Positions 1 through 7,929 of a stretch of DNA of 44,633 bases are shown here, piece after piece. The DNA is from Bacillus sp. AFS015802 (GTDB lineage: Bacteria > Bacillota > Bacilli > Bacillales > Bacillaceae_B). Position numbers and translations under genes: made by a program. Below the pieces are notes generated by a model that had not been told where the DNA came from, made no database searches, and saw only the letters and a program-made list of their open reading frames with translations. Where the stretch lies: assembly GCF_002561455.1 (NCBI RefSeq), contig NZ_NTUP01000015.1, forward strand, positions 119,816-164,448. Reading direction: 5' to 3'. The stretch's first letter is position 1, and the number at the start of each line of letters is the position of its first letter.

Positions 1-3
1 AGA

Positions 4-1401
4 TCAAGCTTTTTTGATGATGTCTTCCATAATGGATTCAGCTGTTTTCTTCCCGTTTTGAATACAAGCTGCAATCCCCACACCGTAGTAAGATGCTCCA
101 GCTAACTTAACTTGCGGCAACTCTGTCAATAAATTCCGGCCCAGGGCCTGGACAGATTGGTTGTGTCCCAGATGATAATTCGGCATCAGATTGTTCCAAT
201 TAGTCACTTCCACTGAAATTGGATTTGCATCAATCCCGACGCTCTTTTTTATATCTTCCAGTGCCACACTCTTCAGTTCGTCCTCTCTCAAATTCTTTAA
301 ATGATTGTAGTGAGCGTTCGTACTTTTATAAAAGAGTCTTACTAAAAGTTTCTGTTTTCTGGATGTGTGCTTCCATTTTCGACTTGTCCACGTACATGCA
401 TCACACTTTACTTCGCTGCCCTTGGAAACAATAAAACCTGTACCATCAGCCGGTAGCTGCTCATCCGGGACATCGAACCCCAGATAAATCGAAATCAGGG
501 AGGAATTCCTTAATTCATTGAAGTCAGGATCCAATTTTTCATGGTTCAGCATTTTTTGAGTGACATCATGGGGGGTCGCAAATATAACATGATCCGCCTG
601 TATGCTCCCAGGTCCACTTAAAGTCAGCTCATACGTGCTACCGGATTTTAGAAGCTTAGTCACTTCTACACCTTTTAAGATGGTTGCATCTCCACATTCC
701 TCTTCTAAACGGTCGATGATGGCGGATAAACCATTCTTAAATGAAATGAATTTCTTATTAGATGAACCTTTAAATTTCTCCTTGTTATCAGATAACCCTT
801 TAATAATACTTCCGTATTCGTTTTTATAATCGAGTAGATAGGGAAGCGTCGAGGCCATGGTCAGTTTATACAAATCTCCTGAATAAACCCCTGATAGTAC
901 AGGTGCAATCTGATTTTCCACCAGTTCTTTCCCCAAAAAAGCTTCCAAAAATTCTCCAATGGAGCTTTCTTTCGTAAATCCTTTGTTTGTGGTTTCCAGG
1001 TCCAGGAGCGCTGCTTTTTTTCCATCTTCAGAAATAAGCGTGCTCTCATTAAGTGCTTCCAAACTCATCGGAATCCCAAATATCGTGTCCATTGGTATTT
1101 TGTGAAGTTGACCATTTGTGTATATGTAAGATGTACCGGTTTCGTTGTAAACAAGCTCGTCTTGTAGATGGAGTTCATTGACCAATGGAAGGACTCCCTC
1201 ATTGCGGGCAACAATGGAATCAGCACCTGCTTCCATGATGAACTCTCCTTCCGTTATGGTTCTGATCTTTCCACCGAGCTGATGATCACGTTCGATCAGT
1301 ACCAACTCTATTTCCACGTTTTGTTCCCTGACCATTTTTTGGAGATAATATAGAGCGGTTAAACCCGTGATCCCACCACCTACGACTACCACTGTCTTCA
1401 T
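4..1401 (-). CDS. hemY: HemY-type proto/coproporphyrinogen oxidase
   Basis: FAD-dependent oxidase of porphyrinogen ring intermediates in haem synthesis; the Bacillus HemY family mainly makes coproporphyrin III. The N-terminus has a Rossmann dinucleotide-binding loop (GGGITG, residues 8-13), followed by an acidic ERDHQLGGK segment that binds the ribose and pyrophosphate. The C-terminus has the family's LAGASYYGVGIAACIQNG segment, which closes the FAD site. Length (465 residues) matches the family. I chose the ATG at 1401 because GGAG lies 8 nt before it; the GTG three codons upstream overlaps that site. The gene ends 4 bases from the window edge. Typical Bacillus hemY lies in hemEHY, and no hemE or hemH is seen here, so this may be a second copy or a relocated gene. 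The family assignment is firm; the exact substrate is inferred. Confidence 0.9.
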   Translation of the reverse strand: MKTVVVVGGGITGLTALYYLQKMVREQNVEIELVLIERDHQLGGKIRTITEGEFIMEAGADSIVARNEGVLPLVNELHLQDELVYNETGTSYIYTNGQLHKIPMDTIFGIPMSLEALNESTLISEDGKKAALLDLETTNKGFTKESSIGEFLEAFLGKELVENQIAPVLSGVYSGDLYKLTMASTLPYLLDYKNEYGSIIKGLSDNKEKFKGSSNKKFISFKNGLSAIIDRLEEECGDATILKGVEVTKLLKSGSTYELTLSGPGSIQADHVIFATPHDVTQKMLNHEKLDPDFNELRNSSLISIYLGFDVPDEQLPADGTGFIVSKGSEVKCDACTWTSRKWKHTSRKQKLLVRLFYKSTNAHYNHLKNLREDELKSVALEDIKKSVGIDANPISVEVTNWNNLMPNYHLGHNQSVQALGRNLLTELPQVKLAGASYYGVGIAACIQNGKKTAESIMEDIIKKA

Positions 1402-1531
1402 GCGATTCACTCCAATAATTACGTTGATGTATACAGATTATCATGTTTTGGACGGATTAGAAAAAGAAACTGTGTCTGAAATAGTAAAATGGAACGTAAA
1501 TGTCTATTTTCGTAATCTTTTATACTTTTAA

Positions 1532-1549
1532 AGAAGAAAGTGCTGGTTG
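1532..1549 (+). repeat. Short dispersed repeat, copy 1
   Basis: The 18-mer AGAAGAAAGTGCTGGTTG recurs at 9973-9990 with one change (A for G at the 14th base), and similarity continues loosely on both sides. Both copies are intergenic. From memory, this resembles the shoulder of a GC-rich repeat common in Bacillaceae genomes, so it may be a decayed copy. Confidence 0.4.
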
Positions 1550-1649
1550 CTTTCCAGTGATCCCCTCACCAACATAAAAAAAAAGACGGAATGATTCATT
1601 GATATTCCCTCGTTTATTCTAAACCGAAGAGGTTTGAATTAAATACCTA

Positions 1650-1677
1650 GTTGACAACTATGAATAGTATGATATAA
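1650..1677 (+). promoter_or_regulatory. Sigma-A promoter of the SAM riboswitch transcript
   Basis: TTGACA (1650-1655), a 16-nt spacer and TATAAA (1672-1677). The expected start near 1684 lies about 25 nt before the riboswitch P1 helix. Confidence 0.7.
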
Positions 1678-1708
1678 AATATATTTACATATCGATAACC
1701 GCATAGCC

Positions 1709-1814
1709 ACTTATCCAGAGAGGTAGAGGGACTGGCCCGATGATACCTCAGCAACAGATTCTATTAGCTAGAACACTGTGCTAATTCCACAAGCGTCGAG
1801 CTTGAAAGATAAGT
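1709..1814 (+). promoter_or_regulatory. SAM-I (S-box) riboswitch aptamer
   Basis: The region shows the S-box core in order: a P1 5' strand ending in TTATC, CCAGAGAGGTAGAGGGA, CTGGCCCGATGATACCTC, GCAACA, a variable P3 arm, GTGCTAATTCC, then CTTGAAAGATAAG closing P1. S-box aptamers bind S-adenosylmethionine and switch off methionine and sulphur genes by transcription termination. The closing strand GATAAG (1808-1813) can pair instead with CTTATC (1841-1846) inside the downstream terminator, giving the usual antiterminator choice. It is on the plus strand, directly upstream of the FbpA-like gene. Confidence 0.95.
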
Positions 1815-1828
1815 TGAAGTTTAATACA

Positions 1829-1867
1829 AAAAGCCTTCTTCTTATCAACTAGGAAGCGGGCTTTTTT
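1829..1867 (+). terminator. SAM-controlled intrinsic terminator
   Basis: Hairpin with outer arms AAAGCC and GGGCTTT and a T-run at 1861-1868. It belongs to the S-box expression platform: with SAM bound it forms and stops transcription before the gene at 1922; without SAM the CTTATC segment is captured by the P1 3' strand. Confidence 0.9.
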
Positions 1868-1921
1868 TCCGTAAGAAAGTCTCTTCCTCTATTCGTTTAC
1901 ACTATAAGGGGAGTGATCACA

Positions 1922-2137
1922 ATGGGTGAAATCCTGCAGGAAGCGATCCATAATCGAAGAAAAGAGTTAATCAACAAATTGATTGTCCATAACATCTTCA
2001 AAAAAGGCGGTAAACAATTATTTGAGTTGACACTTAAGGAGCTGGAGGACGAATACAACTATATTCAGAAGGAATGCCATCCTCACAGTGATGTCGGCTC
2101 CATTCATTGGAAGAATTGTGCGAAACTGAGCTGTTAA
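1922..2137 (+). CDS. fbpA: FbpA-like (Fur-regulated basic protein) small protein
   Basis: 71-residue protein resembling the Fur-regulated basic protein A family. The core has the family pattern: RRKELINKLI, then KKGGKQLFELTLKELEDEY. In B. subtilis, FbpA is a small basic protein of the iron-sparing response that cooperates with the sRNA FsrA. Here the C-terminus adds a Cys/His-rich tail (ECHPHSD, HWKNCAKLSC) that could bind metal, which is inference. The ATG at 1922 is chosen because AAGGGGAG ends about 8 nt before it; the GTG at 1913 lies inside that site. The gene is the only one between the S-box terminator and a strong hairpin at 2144, so it is a single-gene SAM-riboswitch unit. Family match is good; function in this context is unknown. 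Confidence 0.75.
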   Translation: MGEILQEAIHNRRKELINKLIVHNIFKKGGKQLFELTLKELEDEYNYIQKECHPHSDVGSIHWKNCAKLSC

Positions 2138-2143
2138 TTGACA

Positions 2144-2184
2144 AACTAAAGTGACGTGGACCAATGGTCCACGTCACTTTAGTT
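2144..2184. terminator. Bidirectional hairpin between convergent genes
   Basis: Perfect 19-bp inverted repeat (arms 2144-2162 and 2166-2184) with a 3-nt centre, between the stop codons of the FbpA-like gene (+) and spoIIP (-). Its outer bases supply short A/T tails on both sides. Confidence 0.75.
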
Positions 2185-2190
2185 GAAGAT

Positions 2191-3357
2191 CTATTGAGCA
2201 TTCACTTCCACAGCATCCTTCTTGTAGTATTCAGCGAAGATATCTGCAAATGCCTCTGTAGAATTGTATAATTCCACTAGGTTATTTTCCACTCCGCCAA
2301 ATTCGAGGAGCATGGCCCTTTCTGTCAAATCCTGATTGTAGACACCGTTTCCTTCCGCCCTCGTCTTCACGAACACTCCACGGCTGATGCCCGGATACTT
2401 CTCCTCTAACTTAGCATTTAATTCTTTCGCGATTTTCAAGTTTTTTTCAAAGTTTTTGTTTTCTTTACCTACGATAAAAAATAACCGGGCATAATTTTTA
2501 CCATTAATCGTTTTGGTTGTAATGTTCCTTGGTTGGGAATCCCGATGGATATCAATCAGATAGGTTAAATCATTATCTTGTGCTATAGCTTCCTGAACCA
2601 GTCCCCTGGTCAGTTTATATGATTCAAAATAGGTCCAGGATTTGTCTTTTAACGCTTTGTTAACATCTGTCTTATCCTGAATAGCGCCAATCCCACGTGA
2701 TTCAAGCTCTTGCTTTAGCTTTGACCCCACAGCGATCACGTTGACCTTCTCATTGGTACTTGCAGGGTCTTTCGAATCGTTGTTTTTAATCAAAGGGCTA
2801 AAGGCTTCCCAACTGTGTGAATGATAGATGAACACGGACTTTTCAGCTATCTCCTGCACCCCATTCCCTGGGCTGTTGTTTGCTTGATCAATTTGATTCT
2901 GATCGATTTCCTGATCCTTCAGCTGATCTTCCGTAGGTGCAGGGGATTCGTTGGGAAGGTTAGTGATGTCCGTCCCCTTCCCCGCTACTGCAATATGAGT
3001 ATGATAATTTTCAATACCTGGGATTTCACGTCCAAACAGACTTCTTGGATCGAGAAGTGATACTTCCGTCACGCTTTCCAACCAATCAAAGTCATTGTTC
3101 AATTCGTCTTCATTCGCGATGCGCAGTCCGGTCATTTCCTGAGAGAGAAGCATGAGAAAGGTTTCCTTTGGTACGATCTCAGAAACGGAAGTATAAAATA
3201 AGCTATCCACCCTCAATTTGATGGCAGTCGTTGAAATCAGCCAAACCGCTGCATACATGAGGATGATCCCTATCAACATTATCCGGATGACGGCTTTCAT
3301 AGAAACGAATACTAGTGGGACTAGGCTATTATTATTTCGAGACTTATACGACATCAT
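2191..3357 (-). CDS. spoIIP: SpoIIP-type sporulation peptidoglycan hydrolase
   Basis: Stage II sporulation protein P family. In the known system SpoIIP is a membrane-anchored amidase/endopeptidase that, with SpoIID and SpoIIM, dissolves septal peptidoglycan during engulfment. One N-terminal membrane segment (about residues 22-46) precedes a low-complexity Q/N/P-rich linker (about 135-170) and the catalytic domain. The domain shows the expected metal-site motifs IYHSHSWEAF, LIDIHRDS and LLEFGGVENN. Length (388 residues) is typical. The usual spoIIP lies beside gpr and lepA; neither is here, so this is probably a paralogue, which several Bacillaceae carry. Either of two adjacent ATG codons could be the start. 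A plausible mother-cell promoter lies just upstream but is too weak to call. Confidence 0.9.
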   Translation of the reverse strand: MMSYKSRNNNSLVPLVFVSMKAVIRIMLIGIILMYAAVWLISTTAIKLRVDSLFYTSVSEIVPKETFLMLLSQEMTGLRIANEDELNNDFDWLESVTEVSLLDPRSLFGREIPGIENYHTHIAVAGKGTDITNLPNESPAPTEDQLKDQEIDQNQIDQANNSPGNGVQEIAEKSVFIYHSHSWEAFSPLIKNNDSKDPASTNEKVNVIAVGSKLKQELESRGIGAIQDKTDVNKALKDKSWTYFESYKLTRGLVQEAIAQDNDLTYLIDIHRDSQPRNITTKTINGKNYARLFFIVGKENKNFEKNLKIAKELNAKLEEKYPGISRGVFVKTRAEGNGVYNQDLTERAMLLEFGGVENNLVELYNSTEAFADIFAEYYKKDAVEVNAQ

Positions 3358-3557
3358 CAGTACCCCTATATAAAGTATTTAATAGTTAACTTTATGCAGA
3401 GGGTGGATAGAGTAGAAGGTTTTTTCCGGGATTCGGTCTGAATTCCTACGTGAGTTTCGGAAATTTTTGTTCCGCCCCTTTCTAACGGGAATATCATTTA
3501 CGTTCTCATATACACTAAAAGGATCTATGGCATCCGATTTCAATCAAGGCAAAATAG

Positions 3558-3584
3558 AAAAAAACGCATGTACAAATGCGTTTT
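3558..3584 (-). terminator. Terminator of the amine oxidase gene
   Basis: Stem AAAACGCAT / ATGCGTTTT (3561-3569 and 3576-3584) with a T-run on the minus strand, starting 6 nt after the stop codon of the oxidase gene. Confidence 0.85.
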
Positions 3585-3589
3585 CAGCT

Positions 3590-5065
3590 TCATCTCCCGT
3601 TCACTTCATATGCAGCCCTGATACCTGACTCAACCGCCCCTTCTATCCAGCCATGAAAAGAGGACGTGTGTTCACCTGCAAAGTGAATCCTACCTTCAGG
3701 TTTTCGAATGTAATCTCCAATATCAGCTGCCTGTCCGGGCGTATAAAGAGTGAAGCATCCTGCCGAGAAAGGATTCTTGCTCCAATTATAGACAAAGTAG
3801 TTGATGAGCTCCGTGTAGACCCGATTACCATATACCCTGGATAGATCCTTCAGAACCTCGGAAATGATCTCCTCTTTCGATTTACTATTCCACAATAGGG
3901 CGTTCTGTCCCCAACTGTAACTAGCAAGCATGACTCCGGGTTTATCACTTCCAATATCATGACTCGGCATATAGGTAAACCGTGTTGGGAGATCAGAAAC
4001 AATATTTCCATAATTCAATTCTTCCCAGAAACGAGTCCTGAACTCGATTCCGACTTTTACCGATGGGACATTGGTCACTTCACGGATCGCCTGCCACTTT
4101 TTAAATGAAATAGAGTGATAGGGTACAACGTCAATAAATTGAAATACGGTAAAAGGGATTGTGACAATCACGAAGTCAGCACCCCATTCCCCATGTGTTC
4201 CGTTCATGGGATTTACCGTTTCGACAGTGACACCCGAGTGGGATTGATTAATTCTCGTGACTTTTTGATTTAATAAAATAGAGGACTTCAGTTCTCTCAT
4301 AAAAGAATAAGCTAAACGATCATTACCTCCTGTTATTTCATAGAACTTCGTCTCTTTTCTGAAAATCGGAAAAATAATGTCTTTTAGAATGTCCACAAAT
4401 GAAAATTCAGGGAACCCTTCTATACCCAGGATGACATTGATTTTCCTAACCGCATTGAAAGATAATGATTGTCCAAAAGGATTATTGTACAGAAATTGCC
4501 CCATTGAATAACTGGAATATTTTTTAATCAGGTCTAATTGTTCTTCATGTTCACTGTTATTATACAAATCTATAAAGGGCTTGGTCGCTTCAAGAAAGAG
4601 TTCAGAAGCGGTTTTTCCCTTTTCCTCTTCTGGAAGTGGATATTGAAGGATATCCGGATTTTCTTCGTACTGTTTTCTCGTCACTAATCTGTTATTTACT
4701 AAAATAAGGTCTCTTGGTGTAGAATTCTGAAATGGCTGAAATGGAAGATTGAATCTTTTGATATATTCAAATACCAATTGATGGTTGTCTGGGATCCTCA
4801 TAGCGCCAGCATCCAAATAATTTCCGGAGGTAAACGGTTTTCGAACAGTATATACCCTCCCACCGATTCGTTTGTTTCCTTCGAGAATCGTAACGTCATG
4901 CCCTGCCTTTTTTAGTATTGAGGCTGCAACCAAGCCACTCATTCCGGCACCGATAATCACGATTTTTTTTGATTTAGAAGGCTTTAACCCTTTTCGGATA
5001 ATAGTCAGCATATCATCAGGATATTTCAATTCTGAAGGGGCATCTCTGCTTATTCGATTTTCCAT
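3590..5065 (-). CDS. Flavin monoamine/L-amino-acid oxidase family protein
   Basis: FAD-dependent amine oxidase of 491 residues. It has a dinucleotide-binding loop (IGAGMSGLVAASIL, about residues 38-51), the ILEGNKRIGGRV motif that follows it in this family, and the C-terminal FAD-closing segment HFAGEHTSSFHGWIEGAVESG. These features are shared by monoamine oxidases and L-amino-acid oxidases, which convert amines or amino acids to imines with hydrogen peroxide release. No signal peptide is seen, so it is probably cytoplasmic. The start has AGGTG 6 nt upstream. It is a single-gene unit ending in its own terminator. The substrate cannot be told from the sequence. Confidence 0.85.
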   Translation of the reverse strand: MENRISRDAPSELKYPDDMLTIIRKGLKPSKSKKIVIIGAGMSGLVAASILKKAGHDVTILEGNKRIGGRVYTVRKPFTSGNYLDAGAMRIPDNHQLVFEYIKRFNLPFQPFQNSTPRDLILVNNRLVTRKQYEENPDILQYPLPEEEKGKTASELFLEATKPFIDLYNNSEHEEQLDLIKKYSSYSMGQFLYNNPFGQSLSFNAVRKINVILGIEGFPEFSFVDILKDIIFPIFRKETKFYEITGGNDRLAYSFMRELKSSILLNQKVTRINQSHSGVTVETVNPMNGTHGEWGADFVIVTIPFTVFQFIDVVPYHSISFKKWQAIREVTNVPSVKVGIEFRTRFWEELNYGNIVSDLPTRFTYMPSHDIGSDKPGVMLASYSWGQNALLWNSKSKEEIISEVLKDLSRVYGNRVYTELINYFVYNWSKNPFSAGCFTLYTPGQAADIGDYIRKPEGRIHFAGEHTSSFHGWIEGAVESGIRAAYEVNGR

Positions 5066-5171
5066 TTTACACCTGCCTCTCTTGTTCTTTCATCATATGA
5101 ATCTATTGAGGGGGGTATACATTCATTTCGTGTGCCATAAAGCTTATTTCCAATTATTTTCAGAACGCATG

Positions 5172-5200
5172 TTTCTATTATTACGCATCTATGTTATACT
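5172..5200 (+). promoter_or_regulatory. Extended -10 promoter of the small gene at 5270
   Basis: TATACT (5195-5200) preceded by TG one base upstream, with a weak -35 (TTTCTA) 17 nt away. The leader of about 60 nt contains a small possible hairpin (ACGAG ... CTCGT). Confidence 0.5.
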
Positions 5201-5269
5201 TAAGATTCATTGGGTCTACGAGACTGTATTTAGTCAATCCCTCGTGCTAGTAGAAGGGAGACATGTTAT

Positions 5270-5506
5270 ATGTCACTAGAAAATATCGTAACCATGCTCA
5301 AGACTCTTAAGGAATTCAAGGAAAGTGAGATTGTTCATACGATTTCAGATCATGAGCACTCACCAGTCATGACCGTCACTTACCATTTGGACACGGAATG
5401 CTTTCATATTACGTATTTGGATACAATGAAAGTGGAAAAATTTACTGACATCAGCCTATTGGCGACCACCATAGAAAGTATTGTACTTCTTGAACCTGCA
5501 AGGTAA
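5270..5506 (+). CDS. Small conserved protein, possibly DUF1797/YkuJ-like
   Basis: 78-residue cytoplasmic protein with no membrane segment. The second half (VTYHLDTECFHITYL ... FTDISLLATTIESIVLL) has the alternating beta-strand then helix pattern of YkuJ-like (DUF1797) proteins, which have no established function. The match is by eye and weak. The gene is sound: good ribosome site (GGGAG, 9 nt), an extended -10 promoter and a strong terminator just after the stop. It stands alone between two minus-strand genes. Confidence 0.65.
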   Translation: MSLENIVTMLKTLKEFKESEIVHTISDHEHSPVMTVTYHLDTECFHITYLDTMKVEKFTDISLLATTIESIVLLEPAR

Positions 5507-5509
5507 ATA

Positions 5510-5546
5510 AAAAAATGCCATTACTCTCCTTGTAATGGCATTTTTT
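5510..5546. terminator. Strong bidirectional terminator
   Basis: Perfect 14-bp stem (5510-5523 and 5533-5546) rich in A on the left and T on the right, 4 nt after the stop of the gene at 5270. It can act in both directions. Confidence 0.9.
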
Positions 5547-5691
5547 AGTTCCTGTTGATTGGTTCCGGTAATGTAAATGTAAAGGTGAAATCGGATACGA
5601 ATCATGATCAGATTATGAAACAATATTTTGTGACGTGATTCATTGATTGATGACGACTGTTATAGGCCGTGATGGATCCTTCCTATTAAAT

Positions 5692-5728
5692 ACGAGCATG
5701 AACCTTGATCAGGTTATGCTCGTTTTTT
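5692..5728 (+). terminator. Hairpin terminator downstream of the DUF3892 gene
   Basis: Stem ACGAGCAT / ATGCTCGT extended by AACCT / AGGTT with one bulged G, then a T6 run on the plus strand. The minus-strand side has only a short T-rich tail, but the hairpin starts 3 nt beyond the DUF3892 stop and probably ends that transcript too. Confidence 0.75.
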
Positions 5729-5730
5729 CC

Positions 5731-6045
5731 TTAGAAAGAAGGAAGTTCACTAAGATTATTCTCTTTCAAACCGTCCGGTTCGCTTCGCAGTACATCCCTG
5801 CCATAACGATGAATCACATCGACATGGGCGATTTTTCCTAATTTGGCTTCCTCAAGTGCAGTGATATAATCCAGTTCCCTTCCGCTTTCGGTCTTAAAAG
5901 CGATAAGGTCATTGTCCCTGTTCCGTCGAACAGCAACAATTTGTTCTGCCCCGGAAGAAAGGTCTTCACCCATCTCTATTTTCACTTGAGCTTTTCCCTG
6001 CTGTTTATAATCTTCATAAATTTGCTCAAAATTCTTTTCATCCAT
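5731..6045 (-). CDS. DUF3892 domain protein
   Basis: 104-residue soluble protein. Residues from about 35 onward (IVAVRRNRDNDLIAFKTESG, then LDYITALEEAKLGKI) follow the DUF3892 pattern, a short domain common in Bacillaceae with no known function. The first 30 residues are charged and probably helical. The ATG at 6045 has GGGAGG 8 nt upstream; a GTG three codons earlier overlaps that site. It is followed by a strong hairpin and faces a small plus-strand reading frame. Confidence 0.75.
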   Translation of the reverse strand: MDEKNFEQIYEDYKQQGKAQVKIEMGEDLSSGAEQIVAVRRNRDNDLIAFKTESGRELDYITALEEAKLGKIAHVDVIHRYGRDVLRSEPDGLKENNLSELPSF

Positions 6046-6096
6046 TGCTTTCACCTCCCGAACATACGTTTAGTATTTGCGTGGAGGTATGGTTTT

Positions 6097-6207
6097 ATGA
6101 ACTACGATTTGATTTTACCCGTATGTATTTACCTTATTATGAGTATCAAGATAAGCCAAACATGCTTTCCATATACGTTTCCACATAAAGTGGTTATCCT
6201 TACCTAG
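6097..6207 (+). CDS. Possible 36-residue hydrophobic peptide
   Basis: A short reading frame with a good ribosome site (GGAGG 9 nt before the ATG) and a hairpin 9 nt after its stop. The N-terminal half is hydrophobic (LILPVCIYLIM) and could enter a membrane; the rest is mixed. No homologue is recognised. The leader overlaps the start of the DUF3892 gene on the other strand. It may be a real small gene or a chance match between a purine-rich stretch and an ATG. Confidence 0.35.
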   Translation: MNYDLILPVCIYLIMSIKISQTCFPYTFPHKVVILT

Positions 6208-6216
6208 TCATACAAA

Positions 6217-6247
6217 AATGTTCCCGGCATGTCAGCATGGGAACATT
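6217..6247 (+). terminator. Hairpin after the small peptide frame
   Basis: Stem AATGTTCCC / GGGAACATT (6217-6225 and 6239-6247) followed by CTTGT. The T-run is short, so termination strength is uncertain. Between here and 6431 there is no convincing gene, only a weak 8-bp hairpin at 6387-6421. Confidence 0.55.
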
Positions 6248-6431
6248 CTTGTACTCGTGATTCTATCTTTATGGAGGGAACTTTCTTATAGGGTTTATTT
6301 TTTCTTTATCTCTATTGTAGTTGTAAAAACTCGTTCTTATTCACTTTATTCATCATCATTGTCTTCATTCTTCGACCGGCGGAGATCCATACTGTGATCG
6401 CTTCAAATTTTTTCAGTATGGACTGTTGATC

Positions 6432-6584
6432 TTATAACCATTGTTTGCTTCCCAAAATATTGGGCCTTAAAGCTACCCCAAACTGTGCAACGTATTGATT
6501 TGAAAGGGATGGAGATCCCCATTCAAAATTGGCATGAGTTACAGTCGGACTGATGAAAAGATAGTTGAGTATTTTTCTTGCCAA
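6432..6584 (-). CDS. Possible 50-residue small protein (TTG start)
   Basis: Reading frame starting at a TTG with GGAGG 7 nt upstream, which decides the start. It encodes a 50-residue product with no clear membrane segment and no family I recognise. It lies 92 nt downstream of the histidine-phosphatase gene on the same strand, so it could be the last gene of that operon or a remnant of a larger gene. The strong ribosome site is the only real evidence. Confidence 0.35.
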   Translation of the reverse strand: MARKILNYLFISPTVTHANFEWGSPSLSNQYVAQFGVALRPNILGSKQWL

Positions 6585-6676
6585 TGCATCACCTCCATAG
6601 AACACATTATGTTGGAAGTGTCTGGTTGGTGAGGACAAGCAACTCGATTTCATGAAAAATGGACAACTTTTTTTGG

Positions 6677-7276
6677 CTACGACTTCTCTAAAGCACCGGT
6701 TTCAGTTTTCTCGTTCCAAAGCCTTTTACAATGTAGGAGATTAAAGTTTTCATCGATTTGAAGTTTGTAGATATCGGGTTTTGAAGTGCTTTTCCAAAAC
6801 TCTAAATTGTATTGGTCGCTAAAATAATTCATCGTACAGGTCATGATATGCCCATGAATTCCAATTGCGATTTTTTTACCTTTATGGGCTAAAATGATTT
6901 CTTTAAGAGCCTCAATCCCTCTTCTTTGCACGGACTTATTTGATTCTCCCCCTGGATAATGAAAGTAGGGATTCTCAAATACATACTCCATAGCACCAAA
7001 GGGGTCATCGAAATGATGGCTCCTTGAAGCCAGATCCCTTTCCCTGAAGTCTTCATCCAAAATGATTTTCTTTGTTAATCTCCGGGCAAGACCTTCGACT
7101 GTTTGAATAGCTCGTGTATAGGGGCTTGACACTATGTAATCAATGTTTTCTCCAAGCAATATTTCGGTGACTTTTTTTGCATCTTTCCATCCTTTTTCAG
7201 ACAAGCCTCTCGTTTCTTCTTCGTCTAACGAGAATACAGAGTGAGCGTGTCTTACAAAATAAATTTCTGTTATCAT
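6677..7276 (-). CDS. Histidine phosphatase superfamily (phosphoglycerate mutase-like) protein
   Basis: 199-residue protein with the phosphohistidine motif FVRHAHS at residues 7-13, where the first His is the nucleophile. SSPYTRAIQTVEG follows, and a second catalytic His lies in IGIHGHIMT. These are standard for the cofactor-dependent phosphoglycerate mutase/acid phosphatase clan. The natural substrate of such small members is usually unknown; phosphatase activity is more likely than glycolytic mutase activity. It starts 8 nt after the acetyltransferase gene and is probably co-transcribed with it. Confidence 0.85.
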   Translation of the reverse strand: MITEIYFVRHAHSVFSLDEEETRGLSEKGWKDAKKVTEILLGENIDYIVSSPYTRAIQTVEGLARRLTKKIILDEDFRERDLASRSHHFDDPFGAMEYVFENPYFHYPGGESNKSVQRRGIEALKEIILAHKGKKIAIGIHGHIMTCTMNYFSDQYNLEFWKSTSKPDIYKLQIDENFNLLHCKRLWNEKTETGALEKS

Positions 7277-7284
7277 CGGATCGA

Positions 7285-7857
7285 CTAACTCCTTTCATCC
7301 AAGTCAATTTCCCTGATGATCCTTGCAGGATTTCCGCCTACCACTACATTTGAAGGTATGTCCTTTGTAACGACAGCACCAGATGCTACCACTACGTTCT
7401 CCCCAATCGTCACGCCAGGGTTAATAATAGCCCCTCCTCCGATCCAGCAATTGTTTCCAATGAGCACAGGTTTTCCAAATTCAGGGCCCTTGTTACGCTC
7501 AAAGGGATTAACGGGGTGAGTTGCTGTGTAAATATGTACTCCCGGAGCCAGCATGCAGTTTTCACCGAATCTCACTTCGCATACATCAAGGATCACGCAG
7601 TCAAAATTAGCAAAGAAGTTATTTCCTACATGAATATTATAGCCGTAGTCACATCTAAAGTTCGGCTCTAAATAAACGGTTTCCCCTGTAGAACCGAAGA
7701 GCTTTTTAATGGCTGCAACTCTCTCTTCGCCTTCTTCTTCAGTTGTAAGATTCAGCTTCCGAGTTAAATAACGGGCTTGTTTTCTCTCTTCCATTAATTG
7801 TGGATCCCATGGTTCATAAAGTTCACCGTCGAGCATTTTTTGTTTTTCAGTTTTCAT
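7285..7857 (-). CDS. maa: Maltose/galactoside O-acetyltransferase (Maa-like)
   Basis: 190-residue acetyl-CoA-dependent sugar O-acetyltransferase of the left-handed beta-helix (hexapeptide repeat) family. The N-terminal helical segment ([18 protein letters not shown]) and [12 protein letters not shown] are typical of Maa/NodL/LacA enzymes. The catalytic His lies in the IYTATHPV loop, and [24 protein letters not shown] shows the six-residue repeat. It resembles B. subtilis Maa along the whole length. The role is probably detoxifying or tagging of free sugars. The start has GGAGG 8 nt upstream, and the phosphatase gene follows after 8 nt. Confidence 0.9.
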   Translation of the reverse strand: MKTEKQKMLDGELYEPWDPQLMEERKQARYLTRKLNLTTEEEGEERVAAIKKLFGSTGETVYLEPNFRCDYGYNIHVGNNFFANFDCVILDVCEVRFGENCMLAPGVHIYTATHPVNPFERNKGPEFGKPVLIGNNCWIGGGAIINPGVTIGENVVVASGAVVTKDIPSNVVVGGNPARIIREIDLDERS

Positions 7858-7929
7858 ATAAATTGCCTCCGTTTTATAAAGATATGTGCCTATGTTCCTT
7901 GCGCAAACGGTTGTCCGTTGCTAAAAGGA

